DNA from: Calendula officinalis
Taxonomy: Eukaryota > Streptophyta > Magnoliopsida > Asterales > Asteraceae
Assembly: GCA_963853835.1 (NCBI GenBank)
Contig: OY970825.1
Coordinates: forward strand, 83,787,442-83,851,441
DNA length: 64,000 nt
Direction of reading: 5' to 3'
Below, piece after piece: positions 39,115-51,492 of this stretch. The position numbers and the translations under genes were made by a program. Under the pieces are notes generated by a model. It was not told where the DNA came from and did not search any database. It saw only the letters and a list, made by a program, of their open reading frames with translations. Numbering within the stretch: position 1 is the stretch's first letter; each line of letters opens with the position of its first letter.

Positions 39115-41691
39115 AGCAGTAATAGCAGTAGCAGTAGAAGTAAGAGCAGTAGTTGTACTAGTCTCAGGAGCAGTAGCAGTAGCAGTATCAGGAGCAGCAG
39201 TAGCAGTAGCAATAGTAGTAGCAGTAGCAGTATCAGGAGCAGTAGCTGCAACAGCAGTAGCAGTAGCAGTAGTAGCAGTAGCAGTAGCAGTTGTAGCAGT
39301 AGCAGTATCAGGAGCAGTAGCAGTAGTAGCAGTAGCAGTAGCAGTTGTAGCAGTATCAGGAGCAGTAGCAGTAGCAGTAGTAGCAGTAGCAGTTGTAGCA
39401 GTAGCAGTATCAGGAGCAGTAGCAGTAGTAGCAGTAGCAGTAGCAGTTGTAGCAGTAACAGTCTCAGGAGCAGTAGCAGTAGCAGTTGTAGCAGTAGCAG
39501 TATCAGGAGCAGTAGCAGTATCAGTAGCAGTAGCATTAGCAGTAGTAGCAGTAAGAGCAGTAGCAGTAGTAAGAGCGGTAGCAGTAGCAGTATCAGTATC
39601 ATGAGCAGTAGCAGTAGTAGTATCAGGAGCAGGAGTAGTAGCAGTATCAGTAGTAGCAAGAGCAGCAGCAGTAGCAGCAAGGTCAGTAGCAGTAGCAGTA
39701 AGAGAGCAGTAGCAGTAGTAGTAGCAGTAACAGTAGTAGTGGCAGTAGCAGTAGCAGTAGTAGTAGTAGCAGTAGCAGTAGCAATAGCAGTAGCAGTAGC
39801 AGTAGCAGTAGCAGTAGTAGTAGTAGCAGCAGTAGTAACAACAGCAGTAGTAACAGTAGGAGTAGCAGCAGCAGCAACAGTAGCAGTAGCAGTAGCAGTA
39901 GGAGTAGCAGCAGCAGTAGCAGTAGCAGCAGCAGCAGTAGCAGTAGCAGCAGCAGCAGTAGTAGTAGCAGTAGCAGTAGCAGTAGCAGTAGTAGCAAGAC
40001 TAGCAGCAGCACTAGCAATAGCAGCAGTAGCAGTAGCAGTAGTAGCAGTAGCAGTAGCAGCAGTAGCAGTAGCAGTAGCAGTAGTAGCAAGACTAGCAGC
40101 AGCACTAGCAGCAGAAGCAGTAGTAGCAGCAGCAGTAGGAGTAGCTGTAGTAGTAGCAGTAGATGTAGCAGTAGTAGTAGCAGTATCAGGAGCAGTAGCA
40201 GTAGCAGTTGTAGCAGTAGCAGTATCAGGAGCAGTAGCAACAGCAGTAGCAGCAGCAGTAGCAGTAGCAGCAGTAGCAGTAGTAGTGGAAGTAGAAGTAG
40301 CAATAGCGGCAGTAGCAGCAGTAGTAGCAGTAGTAGAAGTAGTAGTAGCAGTAGCAGTAGCAACACCAGTAGCATTAGCAGCAGTAGTAGCAGTAGCAGT
40401 AGCAGTAGCAGCAGTAGCAGTAGCAGTAGTAGTAGCATTAGCAGTATCAGGAGCAGCAGTAGCAGTATCAGGAGCAGCAGTAGCAGTAGCTGCAGGAGCA
40501 GTAGTAGCAGCAGCAGCAGCAGTAGCTGCAGTAGCAGCAACAGCAGTAGCAGCAACACCAGTAGCAGTAGCAGTAGGAGTTGCAGTAGCAGTAGCAGTAG
40601 TAGTAGTAGCAATAGTAGTAATAGCGGCAGTAGCAGTAGCAGTAGCAGCAGCAGCTGTAGCAGTAGTAGTAGCAGTAAGAGCAATAACAGTATCAGGAGC
40701 AGCAGTAGCAGCAGCAGCAGTAGCAGTAGTAGTAGCAGTAAGAGCAATAGCAGTAGCTGCAGTAGTAGTAGCAGTAAGAGCAATAACAGTAGCAGTAGCA
40801 GTATCAGGAGTAGCAGTAGCAGCAGCAGCAGCAGTAGCAGTAGTAGTAGCAGTAAGAGCAATAGCAGTAGCAGTATCAGGAGCAGCAGTAGCAGTAGCAG
40901 CAGGAGCAGTAGTAGCAGCAGTAGCAGCAGCAGTAGCTGCAGTAGCAGCAACACCAGTAGCAGTAGCAGTAACAGTAGCAGTAGCAGTAGCCATAGGCGT
41001 TGCAGTAGCAGTAGCAGTAGCAGTAGTAGTAGTAGCAATCGTAGTAATAGCGGCAGTAGCAGTAGCAGTAGCAGCAGCACCAGTAGTAGTAGTAGTAGTA
41101 GTAGTAGCAGTTAGAGCAATAGCAGTAGCAGTAACAGTAACAGTATCTGCAGCACTAGTAGCAGTAGCAGGAGTTGTAGCAGCACTAGTAACAACAGCAG
41201 TAGTAGCAGCAGGAGTATCAGCAGCAGGAGCAGCAGTAGCAGCAGCACTAGCAGCAGCAGCAGTAGCTGTAGCAGTAGCAGTAGCAACATCAGTAGATGC
41301 AGTAGCAGTAGCTGCAGCAGCAGTAGCAGCAGCACTAGCTGCAACAGCAGTAGCAGCAGCAGCAGTAGCAACAACAGTATCAGCAGCAGTAGCAGTAGCA
41401 GCAGCAGCAGCAGTAGCAGTAGCAGTAACAGTAGCTGCAGCAGCATTAGCAGCTGCAGCAGCCGTAGTAGTAGCAATAGCAGTAGCAATAGTTGCAGTAG
41501 CAGTAGCAGTAGCAGTAGTAGTGGTAGTAGCACCTGCAGCAGCAGTAACAGTTGCAGTAGCAGTAACAGTTGCAGTAGCAGTAGTAGTCGCAGTCGCTGT
41601 AGCAGTCGCAGTAGCAGTGGCAGTCGCAGTAGCAGTTTCAGTCGCAGTAGCAGTAGCAGTGGCAGTGGCAGTCGCAGTCGCGGTAGCAGTA
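39115..41691 (-). repeat. Inverted higher-order repeat, copy R1 (left-truncated)
   Basis: Contains inverted B (39,151), inverted A (39,681), GCCATAGGCGTTGC (40,990) and the left half of the CpG-richer block. The A to GCCATAGG distance is 1,309 bp, the long form, because it holds a block with GCAAGACTAGCAGCAGC (39,994 and 40,087), the inverse of the forward arm's D-module phrases. Confidence 0.75.
39280..39520 (-). repeat. Inverted minisatellite block (1)
   Basis: AGTTGT marks at 39,289, 39,343, 39,391, 39,445 and 39,484, with steps of 54, 48, 54 and 39 bp, in reverse complement to the forward blocks and lying just left of inverted landmark A. Confidence 0.8.
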
Positions 41692-41840
41692 GCGGTGCAG
41701 TGGCAGTCGCTGTAGCAGTAGCAGTGGCAGTAGCAGTAGCAGTAGCAGTCGTAGTCGCAGTAGCAGTAGCAGTAGTTGTAGCAGTTGCTGTGGCAGTCGC
41801 TGTAGCAGTCGCAGTGGTAGTAGCAGTGGCAGTCGCAGTA
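41588..41840 (-). repeat. CpG-richer block 1 of the inverted arm
   Basis: Runs of GCAGTCGCAGTAGCAGTGG with GTCGCAGTCGCGGTAGC and AGCGGTGCAGTGGCAGTCGC at the core (41,670-41,710). CpG is much denser than in the surrounding AGCAGT array. I did not see this core in the forward arm. Confidence 0.75.
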
Positions 41841-44800
41841 GTAGCAGTAGCAGCAAGAGCAGTAGCAGTAGCAGTAGCAGTAGCAGTAGCAGTAAGAGCA
41901 GTAGTTGTACTAGTCTCAGGAGCAATAGCAGTATCAGTAGCAGTAGCAGTAGCAGTATCAGGAGCAGCAGTAGCAGTAGCAGTAGCCGTAGTAGTAGCAG
42001 TAGCAGTATCAGGAGCAGTAGTAGCAGTAGCAGCAGCAGCACTAGCAGTAGCAGTAGTAGCAGTAGCAGTAGCAGTTGTAGCAGTAGCAGTATCAGGAGC
42101 AGTAGCAGTAGCATTAGCAGTAGTAGCAGTAAGAGCAGTAGCAGTAGTAGTAAGAGCGGTAGCAGTAGCAGTATCATGAGCAGTAGTAGCAGCAGCAGTA
42201 GCAGTTGCAGTAGCAGGAGTTGTAGCAGCACTAGTAACAACAGCAGTAGTAGTAGCAGTAGCAGTAGCAGCAGCAGTAGCTGCAGCAGCAGTAGCAGCCG
42301 CACTAGCAGCAACATCAGTAGCAGCAGCACTAGCTGCAGCAGCAGTTGCAGCAGCAGCAGTAGCAACAACAGTATCAGCAGCAGTAGCAGCAGCAGTAGC
42401 AGTAGCAGTAACAGTAGCTGCAGCAGCATTAGCAGCAGCAGTAGCAGCAGTAGCCGTAGTTGTAGCAGTAGCACTAGCAGTAGAAGTAGCCGTAGCAGTA
42501 GCAGTAGCAGTAGCAGCAGTAGCAGTAAGAGCAGTAGTTGTACAAGTCTCAGGAGCAGTAGCAGTATCAGTTGCAGTAGCAGTAGCAGTATCAGGAGCAG
42601 CAGTAGCAGTAGCAGTAGTAGCAGTAGCAGTATCAGGAGCAGTAGTAGCAGCAGCAGCAGTAGCAGTAGCAGTAGCAGTAGTAGCAGTAGCAGTATCAGG
42701 AGCAGTAGCAGTAGCAGTAGCATTAGCAGTAGTAGCAGTAAGAGCAGCAGCAGTAGTAGTAAGAGCGGTAGCAGTAGCAGTATCAGGAGCAGTAACAGCA
42801 GCAGCACTAGCAGGAGTTGTAGCAGCGCTAGTAACAACAGCAGTAGTAGCAGCAGCAGGAGTAGCAGCAGTGGCAGCAGCACTAGCAGTAGCAGCAGCAC
42901 TAGCTGCAACAGCAGTAGCAGCAGCACTAGCTGCAGCAGCAGTAGCAGCAGCAGCAGCAGTAGCAACACCAGTATCAGCAGCAGTAGTAGCAGCAGTAGC
43001 AGTAGCAGTAACAGTAGGTGCAGCAGCATTAGCATCTGCAGCAGCAGCAGTAGCAGCAGTAGCCGTAGTAGTAGCAGTAGCAGTATCAATAGTTGCAGTA
43101 GCAGCAGCAGAAGCAGTAGCACTAGCAGTAGCAGTAGCAGTAGCAGTAGCAGTGGCAGTAGCACCTGGAGCAGTAACAGTTGCAGTAGCAGTAGCAGTAG
43201 CAGTCGCAGTCGCAGTAGCAGTAGGAGTAGCAGTCGCAGTGGCAGTAACAGCAGCAGCAGCAGTAGCAACAGCAGTAGCAGTGGGAGTAGCAGCACAGTA
43301 GCAACAGCAGTAGCAGTAGCAGCAGCAGCAGCAGTAGCAGTAGCAGTAGTAGTAACTGTAGTTGTAGCAGTAGTAGTAGTAGTAGCAGCAGTAGTAGTAG
43401 CAGTAGTAGTAGTAGTAGCAGTAGCAATAGCAGCACCAGTAGCAGTAGTTGCAGTAGCAGGAGCAGTAGCGGTAGCAGCTGCTACAGCAGTAGTAGCAGT
43501 AGCAGTACCAGTACCCGTAGCAGCAGTAGCAGTAGCAGTAGTAGTAGCAGTAGAAGTAGTAGTAGCAGTATCAAGAACAGTAGCAGTAGCAGTAGCAGTA
43601 TCAAGAGCAGTAGCAGTAGCAGCAAGAGCAGTAGCAGTAGCAGTAATAGCAGTAGCAGTAGCAGTAAGAGCAGTAGTTGTACTAGTCTCAGGAGCAGTAT
43701 CAGTAGCAGTAGCAGTAGCAGTATCAGGAGCAGCAGTAGCAGTAGCAGTAGCAGTAGTAGTAGCAGTAGCAGTATCAGGAGCAGTAGTAGCAGTAGCAGC
43801 AGCAGTAGCAGTAGCAGTAGCAGTAGTAGCAGTAGCAGTAGCAGTTGTAGCAGTAGCAGTATCAGGTGCAGTAGCAGTAGCAGTATCAGGTGCAGTAGCA
43901 GTAGCAGTATCAGTAGCATTAGCAGTAGTAGTAGTAAGAGCAGTAGCAGTAGTAGTAAAAGCGGTAGCAGTAGCAGTATCAGGAGCAGCACTAGCAGGAG
44001 TTGTAGCAGCACTAGTAACAACAGCAGTAGTAGCAGCAGCAGGAGCAGCAGCAGTGTCAGCAGCACTAGCAGTAGCAGCAGCACTAGCTGCAACAGCAGT
44101 AGCAGCAGCACTAGCAGCAGCAGCAGTAGCAGCAGCAGCAGCAGTAGCAACAACAGTATCAGTAGCAGCAGTAGCAGTAGCAGTAACAGTAGCTGCAGTA
44201 GCATTAGCAGCTGCAGCAGCAGCAGTAGCAGCAGTAGCCGTAGTAGTAGCAGTAGCAGTAGTAGTAGCAATAGTTGCAGTAGCAGCAGCAGTAGCAGTAG
44301 CACTAGCTGTAGCAGTAGCAGTGGCAGGAGCACTAGCAGTACCAGCAGCACTAGCAGTCGCAGTAGCAGTAGCATTAGGAGTAGCAGTCGCAGTGGCAGT
44401 AACAGCAGCAGCAGCAGTAGCAACAGCAGTAGCAGTGGGAGTAGCAGCACAGTAGCACCAGTAGTAGCAGCAGCAGCAGCAGTAGCAGTAGCAGTAGCAG
44501 TAGCAATAGCGGCAGCAGCAGCAGTAGTAGCAGTTGTAGTAGTAGTAGCAGTAGCAATAGCAGCACCAGTAGCAGTAGTAGCAGCAGCAGTAGCAGTTGT
44601 AGCAGTAGCAGTATCAGGAGCAGTAGCAGTAGTAGCAGTAGCAGTAGCAGTTGTAGCAGTATCAGGAGCATTAGCAGTAGTAGCAGTAGCAGTAGCAGTT
44701 GTAGCAGTAGCAGTATCAGGAGCAGTAGCAGTAGTAGCAGTAGCAGTAGCAGTAGCAGTTGTAGCAGTAACAGTATCAGGAGCAGTAGCAGGAGCAGTAG

Positions 44801-46436
44801 CAGTAGCAGTATCAGTAGCAGTAGCATTAGCAGTAGTAGCAGTAAGAGCAGTAGCAGTAGTAAGAGCGGTAGCAGTAGCAGTATCAGTATCAGGAGCAGT
44901 AGCAGTAGTAGTATCAGGAGCAGGAGTAGTAGCAGTATCAGTAGTAGCAAGAGCAGCAGCAGTAGCAGCAAGGTCAGTAGCAGTAGCAGTAAGAGAGCAG
45001 TAGCACTAGTAGTAGCAGTAACAGTAGTAGTGGCAGTAGCAGTAGCAGTAGCAGTAGTAGTAGTAGCAGTAGCAGTAGCAATAGCAGTAGCAGTAGCAGT
45101 AGCAGTAGTAGTAGTAACAACAGCAGTAGTAACAGCAGGAGTAGCAGCAGCAACAACAGTTGCAGTAGCAGTAGCAGTAGGAGTAGCGGCAGCAGTAGCA
45201 GTAGCAGCTACAGCAGCAGTAGTAGCAGTAGCAATACCAATAGCAGTAGCATTAGCAGTATCAGGAGCAGCAGTAGCAGCATCAGGAGCAGCAGTAGCAG
45301 TTGCTGCAGGAGCAGTAGTAGCAGCAGCAGTACCAGCAGCAGCAGCAGTAGCTGCAGTAGCAGCAACAGCAGTAGCAGCAACACCAGTAGCAGTAGGAGT
45401 TGCAGTAGTAGTAGTAGTAGCAATAGTAGTCATAGCGGCAGTAGCAGTAGCAGTAGCAGCAGCAGCTGTAGCAGTAGTAGTAGCAGTAAGAGCAATAACA
45501 GTAGCAGTAGCAGTATCAGGAGCAGCAGTAGCAGCAGCAGCAGCAGTAGCAGTAGTAGTAGCAGTAAGAGCAATAGCAGTAGCAGTAGCGGTATCAGGAG
45601 CAGCAGTAGCAGTAGCAGTAGCAGCAGGAGCAGTAGTAGCAGCAGTAGCAGCAGCAGTAGCTGCAGTAGCAGCAACACCAGTAGCAGTAGCAGTAACAGT
45701 AGCAGTAGCAGTAGCCATAGGAGTTGCAGTAGCAGTAGCAGTAGCAGTAGTAGTAGTAGCAATCGTAGTAATAGCGGCAGTAGCAGTAGCAGTAGCAGCA
45801 GCACCAGTAGCAGTAGTAGTAGTAGTAGTAGTAGTAGCAGTAAGAGCAATAGCAGTAGCAATAACAGTAACAGTATCTGCAGCACCAGTAGCAGTAGCAG
45901 GAGTTGTAGCAGCACTAGTAACAACAGCAGTAGTAGCAGCAGGAGTATCAGCAGCAGGAGCAGCAGCAGTAGCAGCAGCACTAGCAGCAGCAGCAGTAGC
46001 AGTAGCAGTAGCAGTAGCAACATCAGTAGTTGCAGAAGCAGTAGCTGCAGCAGCAGTAGCAGCAGCACTAGCTGCAACAGCAGTAGCAGCAGCAGCAGTA
46101 GCAACAACAGTATCAGCAGCAGTAGCAGTAGCAGTAGCAGCAGCAGCAGCAGTAGCAGTAGCAGTAATAGTAGCTGCAGCAGCATTAGCAGCTGCAGCAG
46201 CCGTAGTAGTAGCAGTAGCAGTAGCACTAGTTGCAGTAGCAGTAGCAGTAGCAGTAGCAGTAGTAGTGGTAGTAGCACCTGCAGCAGCAGTAACAGTTGC
46301 AGTAGCAGTAACAGTTGCAGTAGCAGTAGTAGTCGCAGTCGCTGTAGCAGTCGCAGTAGCAGTGGCAGTAGCAGTAGCAGTTTCAGTCGCAGTAGCAGTA
46401 GCAGTGGCAGTGGCAGTCGCAGTCGCGGTAGCAGTA
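41692..46436 (-). repeat. Inverted higher-order repeat, copy R2 (4,745 bp)
   Basis: Runs from GCGGTGCAGTGGCAG to the next occurrence of that phrase. Landmarks in order: inverted B (41,904), variant B GTACAAGTCTC (42,540), C (43,283), B (43,678), C (44,435), A (44,972), GCCATAGGAGTTGC (45,714). The A to GCCATAGG distance is only 742 bp, the short form. Confidence 0.8.
44586..44790 (-). repeat. Inverted minisatellite block (2)
   Basis: AGTTGT marks at 44,595, 44,649, 44,697 and 44,757, with steps of 54, 48 and 60 bp. Confidence 0.8.
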
Positions 46437-46585
46437 GCGGTGCAGTGGCAGTCGCTGTAGCAGTAGCAGGGGCAGTAGCAGTAGCAGTAGCAGTCGTAGT
46501 CGCAGTAGCAGTAGCAGTAGTTGTAGCAGTCGCTGTGGCAGTCGCTGTAGCAGTCGCAGTGGTAGTAGCAGTGGCAGTCGCAGTA
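46329..46585 (-). repeat. CpG-richer block 2 of the inverted arm
   Basis: Same core as block 1 (GTCGCAGTCGCGGTAGC near 46,417), with AGCAGGGGCAG at 46,465 as a private change. Confidence 0.75.
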
Positions 46586-48828
46586 GTAGCAGTAGCAGCA
46601 AGAGCAATAGCAGTAGCAGTAGCAGTAGCAGTAGCAGTAAGAGCAGTAGTTGTACTAGTCTCAGGAGCAGTAGCAGTATCAGTAGCAGTAGCAGTAGCAG
46701 TATCAGGAGCAGCAGTAGCAGTAGCAGTGCTGTAGTAGTAGCAGTAGCAGTATCAGGAGCAGTAGTAGCAGTAGCAGCAGCAGCAGCACTAGCAGTAGCA
46801 GTAGTAGCATTAGCAGTTGTAGCAGTAGCAGTATCAGGAGCAGTAGCAGTAGCAGTAGCAGTAGCATTAGTAGTAAGAGCGGTATCAGTAGCAGTATCAG
46901 GAGCAGTAACAGCAGCAGCAGTAGCAGTTGCAGTAGCAGGAGTTGTAGCAGCACTAGTAACAACAGCAGTAGTAGCAGCAGGAGTAGCAGCAGCAGGAGC
47001 AGCAGCACTAGCAGCAGCAGCAGTAGCAGTAGCAGTAGCAGCAGCAGTAGCTGCAGCAGCAGTAGCAGCCGCACTAGCAGCAACATCAGTAGCAGCAGCA
47101 CTAGCTGCAGCAGCAGTAGCAGCAGTAGCAGTAGCAACAACAGTATCAGCAGCAGTAGCAGCAGCAGTAGCAGTAGCAGTAACAGTAGCTGCAGCAGCAT
47201 TAGCAGCAGCAGTAGCAGCAGTAGCCGTAGTAGTAGCAGTAGCAGTAGCAGTAGCAGTAGCAGCAGTAGCAGTAGCAGTAAGAGCAGTAGTTGTACAAGT
47301 CTCAGGAGCAGTAGCAGTATCAGTAGCAGTAGCAGTAGCAGTATCAGGAGCAGCAGTAGCAGTAGCAGTAGCAGTAGTAGCAATAGCAGTATCAGGAGCA
47401 GTAGTAGCAGCAGCAGCAGTAGCAGTAGTAGCAGTAGCAGTAGCAGTATCAGGAGCAGTAGCAGTAGCAGTAGCATTAGCAGTAGTAGCAGTAAGAGCAG
47501 TAGCAGTAGTAGTAAGAGCGGTAGCAGTAGCAGTAGCAGGAGCAGTAACAGCAGCATCACTAGCAGGAGTTGTAGCAGCACTAGTAACAACAGCAGTAGT
47601 AGCAGCAGCAGGAGTAGCAGCAGTGGCAGCAGCACTAGCAGTAGCAGCAGCACTAGCTGCAATAGCAGTAGCAGCAGCACTAGCTGCAGCAGCAGTAGCA
47701 GCAGCAGCAGCAGTAGCAACACCAATATCAGCAATAGTAGCAGCAGCAGTAGCAGTAGCAGTAACAGTAGGTGCAGCAGCATTAGCATCTGCAGCAGCAG
47801 CAGTAGCAGTAGTAGCCGTAGTAGTAGCAGTAGCAGTAGCAATAGTTGCAGTAGCAGCAGCAGTAGCAGTAGCACTAGCAGTAGCAGTAGCAGTAGCAGT
47901 GGCAGTAGCACCTGGAGCAGTAACAGTTGCAGTAGCAGTAGCAATCGCAGTCGCAGTAGCAGTAGGAGTAGCAGTCGCAGTGGCAGTAACAGCAGCAGCA
48001 GCAGTGGCAGTGGGAGTAGCAGCACAGTAGCAACAGCAGTAGCAGTAGCAGCAGCAGCAGCAGTAGCAGTAGCAGTAGTAGTAGCAGTAGTAGTAGTAGC
48101 AGCAGCAGTAGTAGCAGCAGTAGTAGTAGTAGCAGTAGCAATAGCAGCACCAGTAGCAGTAGTAGCAGTAGCAGGAGCAGTAGCGGTAGCAGCTGCTACA
48201 GCAGTAGTAGCAGTAGCAGTACCAGTACCAGTAGCAGCAGTAGCAGTAGCAGTAGTAGCAGTAGCAGTAGTAGTAGCAGTATCAAGAGCAGTAGCAGTAT
48301 CAAGAGCAGTAGCAGTAGCAGCAAGAGCAGTAGCAGTAGCAGTAATAGCAGTAGCAGTAGCAGTAAGAGCAGTAGTTGTACTAGTCTCAGGAGCAGTATC
48401 AGTAGCAGTAGCAGTATCTGGAGCAGCAGTAGCAGTAGCAGTAGCAGTAGTAGTAGCAGTAGCAGTAGCAGTATCAGGAGCAGTAGTAGCAGTAGCAGCA
48501 GCAGTAGCAGTAGCAGTAGCAGTAGTAGCAGTAGCAGTAGCAGTTGTAGCAGTAGCAGTATCAGGTGCAGTAGCAGTAGCAGTATCAGGTGCAGTAGCAG
48601 TAGCAGTATCAGTAGCATTAGTAGTAGTAGTAGTAAGAGCAGTAGCAGTAGTAGTAAGAGCGGTAGCAGTAGCAGTATCAGGAGCAGTAACAGCAGCAGC
48701 ACTAACAGGAGTTGTAGCAGCACTAGTAACAACAGCAGTAGTAGCAGCAGCAGGAGCAGCAGCAGTGGCAGCAGCACTAGCAGTAGCAGCAGCACTAGCT
48801 GCAACAGCAGTTGCAGCAGCACTAGCTG

Positions 48829-49092
48829 CAGCAGCAGTAGCAGCATCAGCAGCAGTAGCAACAACAGTATCAGCAGCAGTAGCAGCAGTAGCAGTAGCAG
48901 TAACAGTAGCTGCAGCAGCATTAGCAGCTGCAGCAGCAGCAGTAGCAGCAGCACTAGCTGCAGCAGCAGTAGCAGCATCAGCAGCAATAGCAACAACAGT
49001 ATCAGCAGCAGTAGCAGCAGTAGCAGTAGCAGTAACAGTAGCTGCAGCAGCATTTGCAGCTGCAGCAGCAGCAGTAGCAGCAGTAGCCGTAG
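48829..49092 (-). repeat. 132-bp tandem duplication
   Basis: CAGCATCAGCAGCA recurs at 48,841 and 48,973 (132 bp apart) followed both times by GCAACAACAGTATCAGC and GTAGCTGCAGCAGCATT. A related but shorter doubling, without an exact match in length, sits at 53.73-53.92 kb. Confidence 0.8.
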
Positions 49093-49455
49093 TAGTAGCA
49101 GTAGTAGTAGCAGTAGCAGTAGTAGTAGAAATAGTTGCAGTAGCAGCAGCAGTAGCAGTAGCAGTAGCAGTGGCAGGAGCACTAGCAGTACCAGCAGCAC
49201 TAGCAGTCGCAGTAGCAGTAGCATTAGGAGTAGCAGTCGCAGTGGCAGTAACAGCAGCAGCAGCAGTAGCAACAGCAGTAGCAGTGGGAGTAGCAGCACA
49301 GTAGCACCAGCAGTAGCAGCAGCAGCAGTAGCAGTAGTAGTGGCAGTAGCAGTAGCAATAGCGGCAGCAGCAGCGGTAGTAGCAGTAGTAGTAGTAGCAG
49401 TAGCAATAGCAGCACCAGTAGCAGTAGCAGCAGTAGCAGTAGCAGTAGTAGCAGT

Positions 49456-49640
49456 AGCAGTAGCAGTTGTAGCAGTAGCAGTATCAGGAGCAGTAGCAGT
49501 AGTAGCAGTAGCAGTTGTAGCAGTATCAGGAGCATTAGCAGTAGCAGTAGTAGCAGTAGCAGTTGTAGCAGTAGCAGTATCAGGAGCAGTAGCAGTAGTA
49601 GCAGTAGCAGTTGTAGCAGTAACAGTATCAGGAGCAGTAG
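49456..49640 (-). repeat. Inverted minisatellite block (3)
   Basis: AGTTGT marks at 49,465, 49,513, 49,561 and 49,609, all exactly 48 bp apart. This is the most regular block in the window. The corresponding place in the next higher-order copy (53,935) keeps a single mark. Confidence 0.8.
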
Positions 49641-51225
49641 CAGTAGCAGTAGCAAGTATAGCAGTAGCAGTATCAGGAGCAGTAGCAGTATCAGTAGCAG
49701 TAGCATTAGCCGTAGTAGCAGTAAGAGCAGTAGCAGTAGTAAGAGCGGTAGCAGTAGCAGTATCAGTATCAGGAGCAGTAGCAGTAGTAGTATCAGGAGC
49801 AGGAGTAGTAGCAGTATCAGTAGTAACAAAAGCAGCAGCAGTAGCAGCAAGGTCAGTAGCAGTAGCAGTAAGAGAGCAGTAGCACTAGTAGTAGCAGTAA
49901 CAGTAGTAGTGGCAGTAGCAGTAGCAGTAGCAGTAGCAGTAGTAGTAGTAGCAGTAGCAGTAGCAATAGCAGTAGCAGTAGCAGTAGCAGTAGCAGTAGT
50001 AGTAGTAGCAGCAGTAGTAACAACAGCAGTAGTAACAGCAGGAGTAGCAGCAGCAACAACAGTTGCAGTAGCAGTAGCAGTAGGAGTAGCGGCAGCAGTA
50101 GCAGTAGCAGCTACAGCAGCAGTAGTAGCAGTAGCAATACCAATAGCAGTAGCATTAGCAGTATCAGGAGCAGCAGTAGCAGCATCAGGAGCAGCAGTAG
50201 CAGTTGCTGCAGGAGCAGTAGTAGCAGCAGCAGTACCAGCAGCAGCAGCAGTAGCTGCAGTAGCAGCAACAGCAGTAGCAGCAACACCAGTAGCACTAGC
50301 AGTAGGAGTTGCAGTAGCAGTAGCAGTAGTAGTAGTAGCAATAGTAGTAATAGCGGCAGTAGCAGTAGCAGTAGCAGCAGCAGCTGTAGCAGTAGTAGTA
50401 GCAGTAAGAGCAATAACAGTAGCAGTAGCAGTATCAGGAGCAGCAGTAGCAGTAGCAGTAGTAGTAGCAGTAAGAGCAATAGCAGTAGCAGTAGCGGTAT
50501 CAGGAGCAGCAGTAGCAGTAGCAGTAGCAGCAGGAGCAGTAGTAGCAGCAGTAGCAGCAGCAGTAGCTGCAGTAGCAGCAACACCAGTAGCAGTAGCAGT
50601 AACAGTAGCAGTAGCAGTAGCCATAGGAGTTGCAGTAGCAGTAGCAGTAGCAGTAGTAGTAGTAGCAATCGTAGTAATAGCGGCAGTAGCAGTAGCAGTA
50701 GCAGCAGCACCAGTAGCAGTAGTAGTAGTAGTAGTAGTAGTAGCAGTAAGAGCAATAGCAGTAGCAATAACAGTAACAGTATCTGCAGCACCAGTAGCAG
50801 TAGCAGGAGTTGTAGCAGCACTAGTAACAACAGCAGTAGTAGCAGCAGGAGTATCAGCAGCAGCAGCAGTAGCAGCAGCACTAGCAGCAGCAGCAGTAGA
50901 AGTAGCAGTAGCAGTAGCAACATCAGTAGTTGCAGAAGCAGTAGCTGCAGCAGCAGTAGCAGCAGCACTAGCTGCAACAGCAGTAGCAGCAGCAGCAGTA
51001 GCAACAACAGTATCAGCAGCAGTAGCAGTAGCAGCAGCAGCAGCAGTAGCAGTAGCAGTAATAGTAGCTGCAGCAGCATTAGCAGCTGCAGCAGCCGTAG
51101 TAGTAGCAGTAGCAGTAGCAATAGTTGCAGTAGCAGTAGCAGTAGCAGTAGTAGTAGTAGTGGTAGTAGCACCTGCAGCAGCAGTAACAGTTGCAGTAGC
51201 AGTAACAGTTGCAGTAGCAGTAGTA

Positions 51226-51492
51226 GTCGCTGTAGCAGTCGCAGTAGCAGTGGCAGTCGCAGTAGCAGTAGCAGTAGCAGTTTCAGTCGCAGTAGCAGTA
51301 GCAGTGGCAGTGGCAGTCGCAGTCGCGGTAGCAGTAGCGGTGCAGTGGTAGTCGCTGTAGCAGTAGCAGTGGCAGTAGCAGTAGCAGTAGCAGTAGCAGT
51401 CGTAGTCGCAGTAGCAGTAGCAGTAGTTGTAGCAGTCGCTGTGGCAGTCGCTGTAGCAGTCGCAGTGGTAGTAGCAGTGGCAGTCGCAGTAG
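51226..51492 (-). repeat. CpG-richer block 3 of the inverted arm
   Basis: Same core (GTCGCAGTCGCGGTAGC near 51,317), with GCAGTGGTAGTCGC in place of GCAGTGGCAGTCGC. Confidence 0.75.

Larger units (their letters stand above)
46437..51336 (-). repeat. Inverted higher-order repeat, copy R3 (4,900 bp)
   Basis: Same order as R2: B (46,651), variant B (47,294), C (48,009), B (48,378), C (49,284), A (49,851), GCCATAGG (50,630). Short form (779 bp from A to GCCATAGG). It carries an internal 132-bp tandem duplication at 48.8-49.1 kb. Confidence 0.8.

Noticed and set aside
39100..39130. Terminal inverted repeats of a DNA transposon at the strand switch
   Set aside because: No transposase, no defined termini and no target-site duplication. 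The inverted arms are the satellite itself and differ in higher-order structure.
42176..44455. Ser-rich then Val-Ala chain on the plus strand, resembling a low-complexity surface or silk-like protein
   Set aside because: AGTAGC reads Ser-Ser and GTAGCA reads Val-Ala. Every module of the inverted arm gives the same chain, with no signal peptide logic or conserved ends.
46725..46745. GCAGTGCTGTAGTAGTAGC as a possible second micro-inversion
   Set aside because: Only a few bases (GCTG) differ from the flanking pattern. A point change or small deletion explains it without inversion.
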